DNA from: Pseudomonadales bacterium
GTDB lineage: Bacteria; Pseudomonadota; Gammaproteobacteria; Pseudomonadales; Pseudohongiellaceae
DNA: 64,000 bases
Assembly: GCA_022825945.1 (NCBI GenBank)
Contig: JAJDVS010000049.1
Span: 1-64,000 of the forward strand
Reading direction: 5' to 3'
Shown here: piece after piece, positions 28,684-40,012 of the stretch
Layout of the letters: every line of letters starts with the position of its first letter
Position numbering within the stretch: the stretch's first letter is position 1
Position numbers and translations under genes: made by a program
The notes under the pieces: model-generated
Told to the model about the DNA's origin: nothing
Seen by the model: the letters and a program-made list of their open reading frames with translations, nothing else
Databases searched by the model: none

Positions 28684-30177
28684 ATGTCGGCACAGGACAG
28701 CGATTCCGAACACCGGCTCACCGCCGAGCGGCGGCGCAAGCTCGCGCTGCTGCGGAAGCGGGGCGGGGCGTATCCCAATGATTTCCGGCCATCGGGCGGC
28801 ACGGGCGAAGTCAGCGAGAATTATGCCGAACACGACGCCGCCTCGCTCAGGACGGAGATGCAACAGGTCAGCCTCGCCGGGCGCATCATTCGCATGCGGG
28901 GGCCTTTTGTGGTGATCGACGACGGCAGCGGCCCGATACAGTTGTATCTCGACAAGCGGCAGTTGGCGCCGGAACTGGCGGCATTGCACAAGCTGCTCGA
29001 TCTTGGCGACATCGTCGGCGCCACCGGGGAACTGTTCCGCACCGGCAAGGGCGAATTGACCCTGCGGGTGGCGGAATTCAGCCTGCTGGGCAAATCCCTG
29101 CGGCCATTGCCCGACAAGTACCGTGGCCTCAGCGATACCGAACTGCGCTATCGCCGCCGCTATGTGGACCTGATCGCCAACCCGGAGACGAGGCGGCGTT
29201 TCGCCCTGCGCTCGCGCATCCTGCGCGCCATCCGCGGCTATTTCGAGGACCGGGGTTTCATGGAAGTGGAAACGCCGATGCTGCAGCTCATTCCCGGCGG
29301 CGCCGCGGCGCGTCCTTTTGCCACCCATCACAATTCCCTGGACCTGCCCATGTACCTGCGGGTGGCGCCGGAACTCTATCTCAAGCGTCTGCTCGTGGGC
29401 GGCTACGGCAAGGTTTTCGAGCTCAATCGCAATTTCCGCAATGAAGGGCTTTCCCCCCGCCACAACCCCGAATTCACCATGCTGGAGTTTTATCAGGCTT
29501 ATGCGGACTACGGCGACTTCATGGACCTCACCGAAGACCTGCTGCGAACCGTGGCCAGGGAAGCCCTGGGCCGGACCCGCATCCACTGGCAGGGCGGCGA
29601 GATTGATCTGACTGGAGAATTTCGCCGCCTGAGCCTGCGCGAGTCCGTTCTGGAGTATTGCAAAAACATTACCGATCCATCGCAGCTTGCCGGGCTGGCC
29701 AATTTGCGGTCCGCAGCCACCGAACTTGAAGTTTCCTTCGATCCGGCCTGGAGCGAAGGCAAGCTGCTGTTGGAGATTTTCGAGCAAAAGGTGGAGCCGC
29801 AACTTTTCAACCCGACATTCATCACCGGTTACCCCATCGAAGTATCGCCCCTGTCCCGGCGCAACGACGAGAACCCGGAGATCGCCGACCGCTTCGAGTT
29901 GTTCATCGCCGGCCAGGAGATCGCCAACGGCTTTTCCGAACTCAACGACCCGGAAGACCAGGCGGAACGCTTCCGCGCCCAGGTCGCCAAACGCGAATCC
30001 GGCGACCGGGAAGCCATGTATTTTGACGGGGACTACATCACCGCCCTGGAATACGGCATGCCGCCCGCCGCCGGCGAGGGGCTTGGCGTCGACCGGCTGG
30101 TCATGCTGCTCACCGACTCGCCCTCCATCAAGGATGTACTGCTGTTTCCCCACATGCGGCCGGAACATGCCGGCTGA
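28684..30177 (+). CDS. lysS: Lysyl-tRNA synthetase (class II)
   Basis: 497 residues. An OB-fold anticodon domain (about 60-145) is followed by the class II catalytic core. Motif 1 is near 180-210 (F-M-E-V-E-T-P-M-L), motif 2 is at R-N-F-R-N-E near 260 and motif 3 is at G-L-G-V-D-R-L near 465. It pairs with prfB as in E. coli. Its end overlaps the ung start by 11 bases. Confidence 0.98.
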   Translation: MSAQDSDSEHRLTAERRRKLALLRKRGGAYPNDFRPSGGTGEVSENYAEHDAASLRTEMQQVSLAGRIIRMRGPFVVIDDGSGPIQLYLDKRQLAPELAALHKLLDLGDIVGATGELFRTGKGELTLRVAEFSLLGKSLRPLPDKYRGLSDTELRYRRRYVDLIANPETRRRFALRSRILRAIRGYFEDRGFMEVETPMLQLIPGGAAARPFATHHNSLDLPMYLRVAPELYLKRLLVGGYGKVFELNRNFRNEGLSPRHNPEFTMLEFYQAYADYGDFMDLTEDLLRTVAREALGRTRIHWQGGEIDLTGEFRRLSLRESVLEYCKNITDPSQLAGLANLRSAATELEVSFDPAWSEGKLLLEIFEQKVEPQLFNPTFITGYPIEVSPLSRRNDENPEIADRFELFIAGQEIANGFSELNDPEDQAERFRAQVAKRESGDREAMYFDGDYITALEYGMPPAAGEGLGVDRLVMLLTDSPSIKDVLLFPHMRPEHAG

Positions 30178-30868
30178 GCCGGCCCGCCAGGTCAGGCTCG
30201 AAGCATCCTGGCTGGAACAGCTCGGCGGTGAATTCGAACAATCCCACATGCGCGGTCTCAGCGCCTTTCTGCGCCAGCAGAAAGCCGCCGGCAAAAGGAT
30301 TTTCCCGCCGGGAGAGCGGATCTTTCATGCCCTGGATGCAACGCCATTCCATGCGGTCAAGGCGGTGATTCTGGGCCAGGACCCATACCACGGCCCGGGT
30401 CAGGCGCACGGGCTGTGTTTTTCGGTGCCGCCGGGGGTGGCGCCGCCGCCATCGCTCAGGAACATCTTTCAGGAATTGCAAAATGACCTGGGTTTCGAGG
30501 CGCCGCCACACGGCTGCCTGGAACACTGGGCGCGGCAAGGCGTGCTCCTGCTCAATGCCGTGCTCACGGTGGAAGCGCGCAAGGCGGCGTCCCATCAGGG
30601 CAAGGGCTGGGAGCGGTTCACCGACCGCATCGTGGAAACGCTCAATGCAAAACGCGAAGGGCTGGTGTTTCTGCTCTGGGGCGCCCACGCCCAGCGCAAG
30701 GGGGCGATTATCGACCGTGCAAGGCATCAGGTGCTGAGCGCCCCCCATCCTTCGCCCTTCTCCGCTGATCGGGGCTTTTTCGGCTGCCGGCATTTCTCCC
30801 GTGCCAACGAGTACTTGCAGGCAAATGGAGTGGACGGCATCGATTGGCAATTGCCGTCGCAGTCCTGA
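30167..30868 (+). CDS. ung: Uracil-DNA glycosylase
   Basis: 233 residues, family 1 UDG. The water-activating loop G-Q-D-P-Y-H-G is near residue 70 and the uracil-binding P-P-S-L-R-N-I near 96. The DNA-intercalation motif A-P-H-P-S-P-F is near 192. It removes uracil from DNA in base-excision repair. The start ATG lies within the end of lysS. Confidence 0.97.
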   Translation: MPAEPARQVRLEASWLEQLGGEFEQSHMRGLSAFLRQQKAAGKRIFPPGERIFHALDATPFHAVKAVILGQDPYHGPGQAHGLCFSVPPGVAPPPSLRNIFQELQNDLGFEAPPHGCLEHWARQGVLLLNAVLTVEARKAASHQGKGWERFTDRIVETLNAKREGLVFLLWGAHAQRKGAIIDRARHQVLSAPHPSPFSADRGFFGCRHFSRANEYLQANGVDGIDWQLPSQS

Positions 30869-30887
30869 TTGTTACCGGGAGCCTGCG

Positions 30888-30932
30888 CCGCGGGAATTCG
30901 CGAAAGCAAAAATTCCTTATCGCCGCGCCCCT
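30888..30932 (+). repeat. GCCTGCGCC repeat, half copy
   Basis: GGGAGCCTGCGCCGCGGGAATT... through GCAAAAATTCC resembles the reverse complement of the right half of the element at 47943-48003 (AATTCC...GGCGCAGGCTCC). It lies between ung and queD. Confidence 0.55.
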
Positions 30933-30991
30933 GTCCTTGTTGTCATTTTCAGCATACAGACAGGTGCAGCGGCAAGCCCGCCGCAAGATGC

Positions 30992-31348
30992 TCAGCCAGG
31001 GCGATAGCGGCAGCCGCTGGTGCATGTCTCGCGCACTTCGACCTCCACCAGCTCCGGCAGGGAAGGCCGCAGCCGCTCCCAGATCCAGATCGCCAGATTT
31101 TCGCTGGTGGGATTTTCCAGGCCTTCGATTTCGTTGAGATAGCCATGGTCCAGGCGATCAAACAGCGGCTGGAACGCCGCCTTGATGTCGGCGAAATCCC
31201 GTACCCAGCCCTCCGGCTCTGAGAGGGGACCTCGCGCAGTGACCCTGACCTGGAAGGAATGGCCGTGCAGGCGCGAGCATTTGTGCCCGGGCGGCAGATT
31301 GGGCAGGCGGTGCGCCGCCTCAATGCGGAACTCCTTGAAAATCTCCAT
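30992..31348 (-). CDS. queD: 6-carboxytetrahydropterin synthase
   Basis: 118 residues. It is a T-fold zinc enzyme that makes carboxytetrahydropterin for queuosine/7-deazaguanine synthesis. Zinc histidines are in E-A-A-H-R near residue 11 and L-H-G-H-S near 30. The catalytic Cys lies in H-K-C-S-R near residue 24, and N-P-T-S-E-N near 86 is a family motif. The ATG at 31348 is preferred over 31444, which would run into the tRNA promoter region. Confidence 0.93.
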   Translation of the reverse strand: MEIFKEFRIEAAHRLPNLPPGHKCSRLHGHSFQVRVTARGPLSEPEGWVRDFADIKAAFQPLFDRLDHGYLNEIEGLENPTSENLAIWIWERLRPSLPELVEVEVRETCTSGCRYRPG

Positions 31349-31417
31349 CGACCAAAATGCGCTTTGCCGCAGAAGCGGGCATTTTGCCACAACCCGCACA
31401 CTTTGGCCTGAGCTTTG

Positions 31418-31445
31418 TTGACAGCGAACCTCAAGCAAGTACAAT
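31418..31445 (+). promoter_or_regulatory. Promoter of the tRNA-Val/tRNA-Asp unit
   Basis: A perfect -35 TTGACA (31418-31423), a 16-base spacer and TACAAT (31440-31445), ending 18 bases before tRNA-Val. It is the best sigma-70 promoter in the window, as expected for stable RNA. Confidence 0.85.
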
Positions 31446-31463
31446 GCGCCTTCACCTGAGCCT

Positions 31464-31539
31464 GGGTGGTTAGCTCAGTTGGCAGAGCATCGCCCTTACA
31501 AGGCGAATGTCGGGGGTTCAAATCCCTCACCACCCACCA
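31464..31539 (+). tRNA. tRNA-Val (anticodon TAC)
   Basis: 76 bases including encoded CCA. The acceptor GGGTGGT pairs with ACCACCC, followed by discriminator A. The anticodon loop CTTACAA sits on stem TCGCC/GGCGA, and the T loop GGTTCAAATCC is standard. It reads GUA and, by wobble, other Val codons. Confidence 0.97.
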
Positions 31540-31574
31540 AAGTCATCCTCGACCGGGTTGGCTTGCAGCACAAC

Positions 31575-31651
31575 GGACCGGTAGTTCAGTCGGTTAGAAT
31601 GCCGGCCTGTCACGCCGGAGGTCGCGGGTTCGAGTCCCGTCCGGTCCGCCA
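31575..31651 (+). tRNA. tRNA-Asp (anticodon GTC)
   Basis: 77 bases including encoded CCA. The acceptor GGACCGG pairs with CCGGTCC, discriminator G. The anticodon loop CTGTCAC sits on stem CCGGC/GCCGG, with T loop GGTTCGAGTCC. It follows tRNA-Val by 35 bases, probably in the same transcript. Confidence 0.97.
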
Positions 31652-31657
31652 TTTTGC

Positions 31658-31888
31658 TCAGGAATCGTCTCCCGCGTCCGGGCTTGGGCCAGCTTGACGC
31701 GGTGGATTTTCCCGGGACTCTTCCGCAATGGCGGCATCAAGCCACCTGGCCGTGGCGACCCGATCCTCAATGTCATCGAGATATTCCAGGATGGCCTGGC
31801 GGATATGGAACTGAATCGAGTTGCCCGTGAGCACGGCAAGCAGCGCGAGTTCGTTCTCCAGTTCCCGGGGCAAGTTCATTCTTACCAT
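31658..31888 (-). CDS. Orphan ribbon-helix-helix protein (RelB-like)
   Basis: 76 residues. The start ATG at 31888 has GGAGG nine to ten bases upstream; the ATG at 31963 would add an unconserved 25 residues. The fold signature is a short M-V-R-M-N-L-P beta strand, helix, then S-I-Q-F-H-I-R-Q-A-I-L-E-Y-L-D-D-I-E-D, closely resembling RelB/DinJ-type antitoxins. The Pro/Asp-rich tail is probably disordered. No toxin gene lies up- or downstream: the stop is seven bases from tRNA-Asp. It may be a stand-alone DNA-binding regulator or a remnant of a toxin-antitoxin pair. Confidence 0.7.
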   Translation of the reverse strand: MVRMNLPRELENELALLAVLTGNSIQFHIRQAILEYLDDIEDRVATARWLDAAIAEESRENPPRQAGPSPDAGDDS

Positions 31889-32167
31889 GGGGCGATCCCT
31901 CCAGAGGGCTTCTGATTTTGGCGAAGTGGGTGCTGATCCCTCTGGTTGGGACTGGCTGTCCATGCGTGAACGATTATATGCGAGAGTCTCGGCAAATCAC
32001 CCGCACCCGAGGCGACATCGGGTTGACAATGACGCGACGAGTCGAAGCGGGCGCATTGTGGCGGGAAACCGGGAAATTCGGCTACACTCCCCGTCGCAAC
32101 CTTGGCGAAAGCCAGCCCCGGTTGCGGCCCGGCAATCCGGCGGAAGCGAACACAGACTGATTGATCC

Positions 32168-35100
32168 ATGCGATTGAAATGTATCAAGCTGGCCGGTTTC
32201 AAGTCATTTGTTAACCCAACCACGATCAACTTTCCTTCCAATATCTGCGCCATTGTCGGCCCCAATGGCTGCGGCAAATCCAATGTGATCGATGCGGTGC
32301 GCTGGGTCATGGGGGAAAGCTCGGCGCACAATCTGCGCAGCAGTCAGATGGCCGATGTCATTTTCGAAGGCACCAGCGAGCGGAGCGCCGTGAGCCTCGC
32401 TTCCGTGGAACTCATACTCGACAACTCGGACCAGAGATTGCAGGGCGAATTCGCCGGCTATGCGGAAATCTCCATCAAGCGCAAGGTCGAGCGCGGCGGC
32501 GAATCACAATACCTGCTGAACAACGCCAGATGCCGGCGGCGCGACATCACCGGCCTGTTTCTTGGCACCGGTCTCGGCCCCCGCAGCTATTCCATCGTCG
32601 AACAGGGCATGGTAAGCCGGCTGATCGAATCGCGACCGGAAGAACTCCGGGTGTTTATCGAGGAAGCCGCGGGAATCTCCAAGTACCGCGAACGCCGCAG
32701 GGAAACCGCCTCGCGCATTGGCAGAACCCGGGACAATCTTGAGCGCCTCGCCGACCGCCGCAATGACTTGCGGAAGCAATTGCAGCATCTGGAACGGCAA
32801 TCCCGCGCCGCCGACCGCTACCGCAAGCTGATGGAACAGCAACGCCTCACCGAAGCCTGGGTCAACGCGCTGAGTTGGCGGGACCTGGCCGGGGACATGG
32901 CCGAATCCGCCCGCAAGCTGTCCGGACTCGATACCCGCAAGGAATCCATTATTGCCAGGCAGCGGGAAGAAGAGGCCGCCATCGAGCGTGGCGGGGTAAA
33001 AAATGAGGAACTGCGCGGCGATGTTTCCAAAATTCAGGACAGGAGCATTGCGATCGGCAACGACACCGCCCGCATCGAACAGGATATCAAGCATCATGAC
33101 GAAAGCATGGAAAAGCTCAGGCAGGACCTGGAAGACACCCGCAGCGACTGGCAGCAGACCCGGGAGGCACTCGATTCGGACCTGGGTCAGATCGCCCGGC
33201 TTGAAGCGGAACTCGAACGAATTGAACTGTCCATCAACACCGCTGCGGAGCAGGAGCGGGAATCTTCCCGGCTGGCGGCGGAAGCCGAAAACCGCCGCCA
33301 GCAAAGCGAGCAGCGCTGGAGCGAATTCAGTCTGGCGGCGGAGCAGCCAAGGCAGACCGCGCAAGTCGAACAGAACAGAATCAGCCAGTTGCAAAGCAAT
33401 CTGGAGCGCGCCCGCAAGAGACAGGAAGCCCTGCGAGGCGAACTTGCCGGGCTGGAAACCGATCCTGCTGATTTCACGGCGGAAGAAGAACGCGCCGCAG
33501 AATTGAAAAAGGATCTGGAGTGCTTGCGCGAACGCCTCGGCAAGGTGGCGCAGGAGCTTGCCAGCGCCAGAAAACTGCTGGAGGCCAGCGGCGAGGAACT
33601 TGACCGGGTCCGGGCCGAAGCCAGGCGGGCAAGCGGCCGCAAGGCCTCGCTCGACGCCCTGCAGCAGGCCGCCTTGGGCGATGACGACGAAGTGCTTGTC
33701 GAATGGCGCAAACGGCATGGCCTGGAAGACCGCGCCCGGCTTGGGGAAACCCTGGAAATCGCCGCAGGCTGGGAAACCGCGGTGGAACTCGTTCTCGGCG
33801 ATCGCCTGCGCGGCATACCCGTGGAAAGCCTGTCTGCCGACTTGCTCGGCGATTTGCCGGGTGCCGATCTGACCTTGCTGGATTTTGCCGGGAAAGCCGC
33901 TCGCGGCAGTCAGGCCGGCTTGTCTGCACTTGCCGATAAACTCAGTCGAAAGACTGCCCTGGGAAGCTTGCTATGGGGCGTGTATGTGGCGGAAAGCCTG
34001 GACGCCGCATTGGCGGCGCGTCCCGGTCTTGCCCCGGGCGAGTCAGTGGTTACCGCCGATGGCGTCTGGGCAGGCGCGGACTGGGTGCGGATCAGCAAGG
34101 CTGATAGTGGGCAATCGGTGATTCTGCGGCAGGCCGCGCTGGATACCCTCGGCGCCGATATCGCCAGGCTTGAGGAAAAATCGCGGTCCCTGGGTCAGAA
34201 ACGCGGCGGCTTTCGCGAATCACAGGCCAAAGCCGAACAGGAGCGCGAAAACTGCCTCGAACAGATTCAGCAAAAGACCGGCGAACTGAACCGGGTGCGC
34301 GCCGAAATCAATGCGCGACAGTCGCGTATTGAAAACGACATCGAACGAAGCCGGCGCATCGCTGAGGAACGCAATGAATTACGGGCGCAAATGGAGCAGG
34401 ATCAGGCCGGTCTTGCCCAGGCTGAGCAAGGTTTGCGGTCCGCCAGGGAACAAATGTCCGCTGACGCCAGCCGCCGCGAGCAACACCGGCAGGACCGGGA
34501 ACGGGACCGGCAACGGCTTGTGGAATTGCGCGACAAGGCGGCCGGGGACAGGCAGGAATTGCATGATCTCGCCCTGAAACAGAATCAGCTCGCCACCCAA
34601 AGGGATTCAACCCGGCAAAACATGGACCGTATGGCGGTGCAGGTGCAACGCGCCGCCGAGCGGATCGGCAGCCTTCAGACCGCGCTTGCGGAGGCGGCCG
34701 GCCCAGGCGAGGAACTGGAGCGGCAATTGCAGGAGAAACTCAAGGCGCATCAGGCCGTGCAGGTGGACCTGCAACAGGCCAGGGCTGTTTACAATGCCGC
34801 GGAAGAGCAACAGCGGGAACGGGAAAAGAATCGCCGGCAATTACAGCAGGAGTTGAATGAAATCAACGAAGAGATCACCGAATGCCGGCTCGAAAGCAAC
34901 AGTGCGGCCACCATGAGCGGGGAAAGGCGCAAATGGCTGGAACAGGCCGGGCTGCAGCCCGAACAGGTGCTGGAGGAGATTCCCGGGGAGCAGACGATTG
35001 CAAGCTGTGAGGAGGAACTGGGGAAAATCAAGTCCCGTATCGAGAGAATCGGCGCTGTCAATCTTGCGGCGGCCGAGGAATTCGAACAGCAGACAGAGAA

Positions 35101-35662
35101 AAAAACCTACCTGGACAAGCAGAATGACGAGCTCGAAAAAGCGCTGGCCACGTTGGAAGACGCCATGCGCAAGATCGACGGGGAAACCCGCTCCCGTTTT
35201 GGAGATACTCTGGAAAGCATCAATCAGGGCCTGAAAAACCTGTTCGCCAGGCTGTTTCGCGGCGGTCAGGCCTGGCTTGAACTGACCGGTGAAGATCTGC
35301 TCAACGCCGGGGTATCGATCATGGCGCGGCCGCCGGGGAAAAAGATCCAGGGCATCATGCAATTGTCGGGTGGCGAGAAGGCGATGACCGCCATCGCCCT
35401 GGTTTTTACGATTTTCCAGCTCAACCCTTCGCCTTTTTGCATGCTTGACGAGGTTGACGCGCCGCTCGATGTGGACAATAACAACCGTTTTATCACCTTG
35501 CTTCGGGAAATGTCGGCGAGTGTGCAATTCATTCTGGTGACCCACAAGACGATCACCATGGAATCCGCGAGCCAGTTGCTTGGCATTACCATGCAGGAGG
35601 CTGGCATTTCCCGGCTTGTGAGCGTTGATATCGACGAGGCGGTGGAACTCGTTGAGGCGTGA
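32168..35662 (+). CDS. smc: Chromosome segregation ATPase SMC
   Basis: 1164 residues. Walker A G-P-N-G-C-G-K-S-N is at about residues 32-40. Two long coiled coils (about 170-480 and 660-1000) flank a central hinge around 500-640. The ABC signature L-S-G-G-E-K and the Walker B region C-M-L-D-E-V-D-A-P-L-D lie in the C-terminal head. It compacts and segregates chromosomes. smc-zipA-ligA order is typical of gammaproteobacteria that use SMC-ScpAB rather than MukB. Confidence 0.97.
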   Translation: MRLKCIKLAGFKSFVNPTTINFPSNICAIVGPNGCGKSNVIDAVRWVMGESSAHNLRSSQMADVIFEGTSERSAVSLASVELILDNSDQRLQGEFAGYAEISIKRKVERGGESQYLLNNARCRRRDITGLFLGTGLGPRSYSIVEQGMVSRLIESRPEELRVFIEEAAGISKYRERRRETASRIGRTRDNLERLADRRNDLRKQLQHLERQSRAADRYRKLMEQQRLTEAWVNALSWRDLAGDMAESARKLSGLDTRKESIIARQREEEAAIERGGVKNEELRGDVSKIQDRSIAIGNDTARIEQDIKHHDESMEKLRQDLEDTRSDWQQTREALDSDLGQIARLEAELERIELSINTAAEQERESSRLAAEAENRRQQSEQRWSEFSLAAEQPRQTAQVEQNRISQLQSNLERARKRQEALRGELAGLETDPADFTAEEERAAELKKDLECLRERLGKVAQELASARKLLEASGEELDRVRAEARRASGRKASLDALQQAALGDDDEVLVEWRKRHGLEDRARLGETLEIAAGWETAVELVLGDRLRGIPVESLSADLLGDLPGADLTLLDFAGKAARGSQAGLSALADKLSRKTALGSLLWGVYVAESLDAALAARPGLAPGESVVTADGVWAGADWVRISKADSGQSVILRQAALDTLGADIARLEEKSRSLGQKRGGFRESQAKAEQERENCLEQIQQKTGELNRVRAEINARQSRIENDIERSRRIAEERNELRAQMEQDQAGLAQAEQGLRSAREQMSADASRREQHRQDRERDRQRLVELRDKAAGDRQELHDLALKQNQLATQRDSTRQNMDRMAVQVQRAAERIGSLQTALAEAAGPGEELERQLQEKLKAHQAVQVDLQQARAVYNAAEEQQREREKNRRQLQQELNEINEEITECRLESNSAATMSGERRKWLEQAGLQPEQVLEEIPGEQTIASCEEELGKIKSRIERIGAVNLAAAEEFEQQTEKKTYLDKQNDELEKALATLEDAMRKIDGETRSRFGDTLESINQGLKNLFARLFRGGQAWLELTGEDLLNAGVSIMARPPGKKIQGIMQLSGGEKAMTAIALVFTIFQLNPSPFCMLDEVDAPLDVDNNNRFITLLREMSASVQFILVTHKTITMESASQLLGITMQEAGISRLVSVDIDEAVELVEA

Positions 35663-35751
35663 ATCCGGGAAAATTTGTGGAATAGTCAAAACAGGGTAAA
35701 AAAATTCGGATTTTTTACTAAAGAATTTGAAGCTGCTGGTGGATATAGCTA

Positions 35752-35793
35752 ATGATTCCAAAAAGAATCGGAAACCGCGTGGTTAACAGATAA
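35752..35793 (+). CDS. Possible 13-residue leader ORF before zipA
   Basis: ATG at 35752 with GGTGG nine bases upstream; 13 codons and a TAA whose last base is the A of the zipA ATG (TAATG). The arrangement would allow coupled initiation, but the peptide has no known relatives and may be chance. Confidence 0.25.
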   Translation: MIPKRIGNRVVNR

Positions 35794-36938
35794 TGACGGA
35801 CTTGCGTGAACTTCTGATCCTCGTCCTCGCGCTGCTGATCGTTTTTTCCCTGCTGCGCGCTTTTTTTGTCATTCTCCGCCGCAGAAAAGGACAGGTCCGG
35901 CTGTCCATCGACAAGAGCATCGCCCAGTCGATGGAGGTCGAAGAGCCGGAAGCGGAGGAATTCGATGAACTTCCCAACGGCGGTGCCCGGGTGGTTTCCG
36001 CCGTGGAATCGGGACAGGCCAGCGACTCCGAACGCCTCGATACCGAACTCGGCGAAGAGCATGTACCGGTGCTGACCGATGCGGTGGTTCTTTCCACCCC
36101 ATCCGCCCGTGGGGAATCCTCTCGCCTTGAAGCGGCGGAAGCCGGAGAGCCGGCAAGTCTCCCGGAGTTTCCGGAGCCGCAACCGCAACCGCGGCGCGAC
36201 CCGGTGCCCGTCCGCGGCAAACCGAAGCAGAACTGGAAATCGGAAATCCATGCCGCCACCAGCGGCGCCGCGCCCAATGGCGAAGACTCCGATCTGGACC
36301 TCGGCGCGGTTTCCATGACCGCCGGCGAACGCATCGGAGAGCCGCCGAAGCCATCGACAGGCCCCGCATCCCGGCTGGCCCGGGTCACTTCCGGGCCTGA
36401 CAGTCAATCCACGGAAATCGCCGAATCCCAGGTGTCCGAAGCCCCCGCCAAACCGGAAACGCGGCAAGGGGAGGAAAGCCACGAATTCAGCCCTGAACAA
36501 ATCATTGCCATTCATGTGCTCGCCCGGGAAGGCCAGGCATTCAACGGGCTTGAGCTATGGCAGTACCTGCTTGCGGCCAACCTGCGTTTTGACGAAATGA
36601 AAATCTTCAGCAAGTTCGAAAGTCACCGCGAAAACGCCAAGCCGGTGTTCCGGGTGGCCAATTTGGTGAACCCGGGCACATTCGACGCGGACAATATCGA
36701 AGAATTCACCACTCCGGGTGTCAGCATGTTCATGCTCCTGCCGGCGCCCATCGACAATATGCGCGCCTTTGAGCAAATGCTTACCGTGGCCAGGGGCATA
36801 GCGCGAACTTTCCAGGGCCGCCTGCTCGATTCCGCGCGCCAGGAATTGACCCGGCGATCCATCGAACAGGCCCGCCGCGGCATCCGGGAATTCGAAATCA
36901 GCACCTACGGCCCTTCCTCGGTAAACGGCCGAATCTAG
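35793..36938 (+). CDS. zipA: Cell division protein ZipA
   Basis: 381 residues. An N-terminal membrane helix (about 5-28) is followed by a basic R-R-R-K cluster. A long Pro/Glu-rich linker spans 45-230, and the C-terminal FtsZ-binding domain starts near 232 (I-I-A-I-H-V-L-A...F-N-G...L), including the E-E-F-x-T-P-G-V-S-M-F-M-L-L segment. It anchors FtsZ filaments to the membrane. It is followed by ligA after six bases. Confidence 0.92.
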   Translation: MTDLRELLILVLALLIVFSLLRAFFVILRRRKGQVRLSIDKSIAQSMEVEEPEAEEFDELPNGGARVVSAVESGQASDSERLDTELGEEHVPVLTDAVVLSTPSARGESSRLEAAEAGEPASLPEFPEPQPQPRRDPVPVRGKPKQNWKSEIHAATSGAAPNGEDSDLDLGAVSMTAGERIGEPPKPSTGPASRLARVTSGPDSQSTEIAESQVSEAPAKPETRQGEESHEFSPEQIIAIHVLAREGQAFNGLELWQYLLAANLRFDEMKIFSKFESHRENAKPVFRVANLVNPGTFDADNIEEFTTPGVSMFMLLPAPIDNMRAFEQMLTVARGIARTFQGRLLDSARQELTRRSIEQARRGIREFEISTYGPSSVNGRI

Positions 36939-38980
<2,042 letters not shown>

Positions 38981-38981
<1 letters not shown>

Positions 38982-39769
38982 TGAGCTGGTGGGGGAGGCT
39001 TGTCGGCGGCGCCTTCGGTTTCATGCTCGGCGGCCCGCTTGGCGCCTTGCTCGGCGCGGCCCTGGGCAATTACTTCGACAGCGGCCTCAATGGCATCGGC
39101 AATGCGGAATCCCTGGGCCGCGGCAATACCGAACGCGTCCAGACCGCGTTCTTCACCGCGACCTTTTCGGTCATGGGCTATATCGCCAAGGCGGATGGCC
39201 ATGTCAGCAAGGAAGAGATTGAACTCGCCGAGCGGGTCATGGGTCAGATGCGGCTGTCGCCCCGGCAACGGCAAGTGGCCATCGACCTGTTCAATGAAGG
39301 CAGGAAAGACGGCTTTCCCCTGCCGCAAGTGCTCGATCAATTCAGGCGGGAAGCCGCCTGTCGCAGCACCCTGCTGCAGATGTTCCTGGAAATCATTGTC
39401 GCCACGGCCTTCGCCGACGGTGAAATCGACGTTGACGAACGGCGGCTGTTACAAAACATTGCATCCCGGCTCGGTTTCGCCGCCACGCAACTCGATGAGC
39501 TGCTCGACCGCATTGCCGGCCAGGCGCGATTCGGCCGCAGCGAATCGAGTCAGGAGCAGTTGCGCGCGGCGTATCAGTTGCTCGGCGTCGGCAGCGGGGC
39601 AAGCGATGGGGAAGTGAAGAAGGCTTATCGCCGGCAAATGAACCAGCATCATCCCGACAAGCTCGTGGCAAAGGGTCTGCCCGATGAAATGATGGAAATC
39701 GCGACCCGCAAGACCCGGGAAATCAAGGCCGCCTACGAACTGATCAAGTCACAGCGGTCAACATCCTGA
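38981..39769 (+). CDS. djlA: DjlA-type membrane J-domain co-chaperone
   Basis: 262 residues. A Gly/Ala/Leu-rich N-terminal membrane segment (about 6-28) is followed by a TerB-like alpha domain (about 60-170). A C-terminal J domain (from about 190) carries the HPD tripeptide in Q-H-H-P-D-K-L. DjlA is anchored to the inner membrane and stimulates DnaK. It is coupled to ligA by TGATG. Confidence 0.93.
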
Positions 39770-39782
39770 TTTCTGAAACTCC

Positions 39783-39990
39783 CTTCCCGTCATTCCGCCA
39801 TTCTGCGCCCCCCTTTCCCGTCATTCCGCGCGAAGTCGCAGAATCTCATTGGGAGGCCACTGAAAGAGATTCTGCGACTACGCTTCGCTCCGCGCAGAAT
39901 GACGGGAAGGTGGGTTTCGCTCCGCGCGGAATGACGGGAAGGCGGGTTTCGCTCCGCGCGGAATGACGGGAAGGGAGAGCGCAGGATGAC
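39783..39990. repeat. Intergenic repeat cluster with three 32-bp tandem units
   Basis: After a CATTCCGCGCGAAGTCGCAGAAT...ATTCTGCG palindrome, the unit TTCGCTCCGCGC(A/G)GAATGAC plus GGGAAGG(T/C)GGG recurs with a 32-base period from 39884, 39916 and 39948. It is related to the inner part of the MITE-like family but lacks its terminal repeats. Confidence 0.7.
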
Positions 39991-40012
39991 GGGACCGCTG
40001 AAAAATGACTGG

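Noticed and set aside
27637-30294. 885-residue minus-strand frame opposite prfB-lysS
   Set aside because: Low-similarity shadow; the plus strand encodes prfB and lysS with all catalytic motifs.
31540-31657. Toxin gene paired with the RelB-like protein
   Set aside because: The space downstream is tRNA-Asp; no RelE/ParE-like frame is present.
32023-32028. TTGACA as a promoter for smc
   Set aside because: No acceptable -10 hexamer at 16-18 bases; likely chance.
39884-39980. CRISPR-like spaced repeats
   Set aside because: Units are contiguous tandem copies with a 32-base period and no variable spacers; no cas genes are present.
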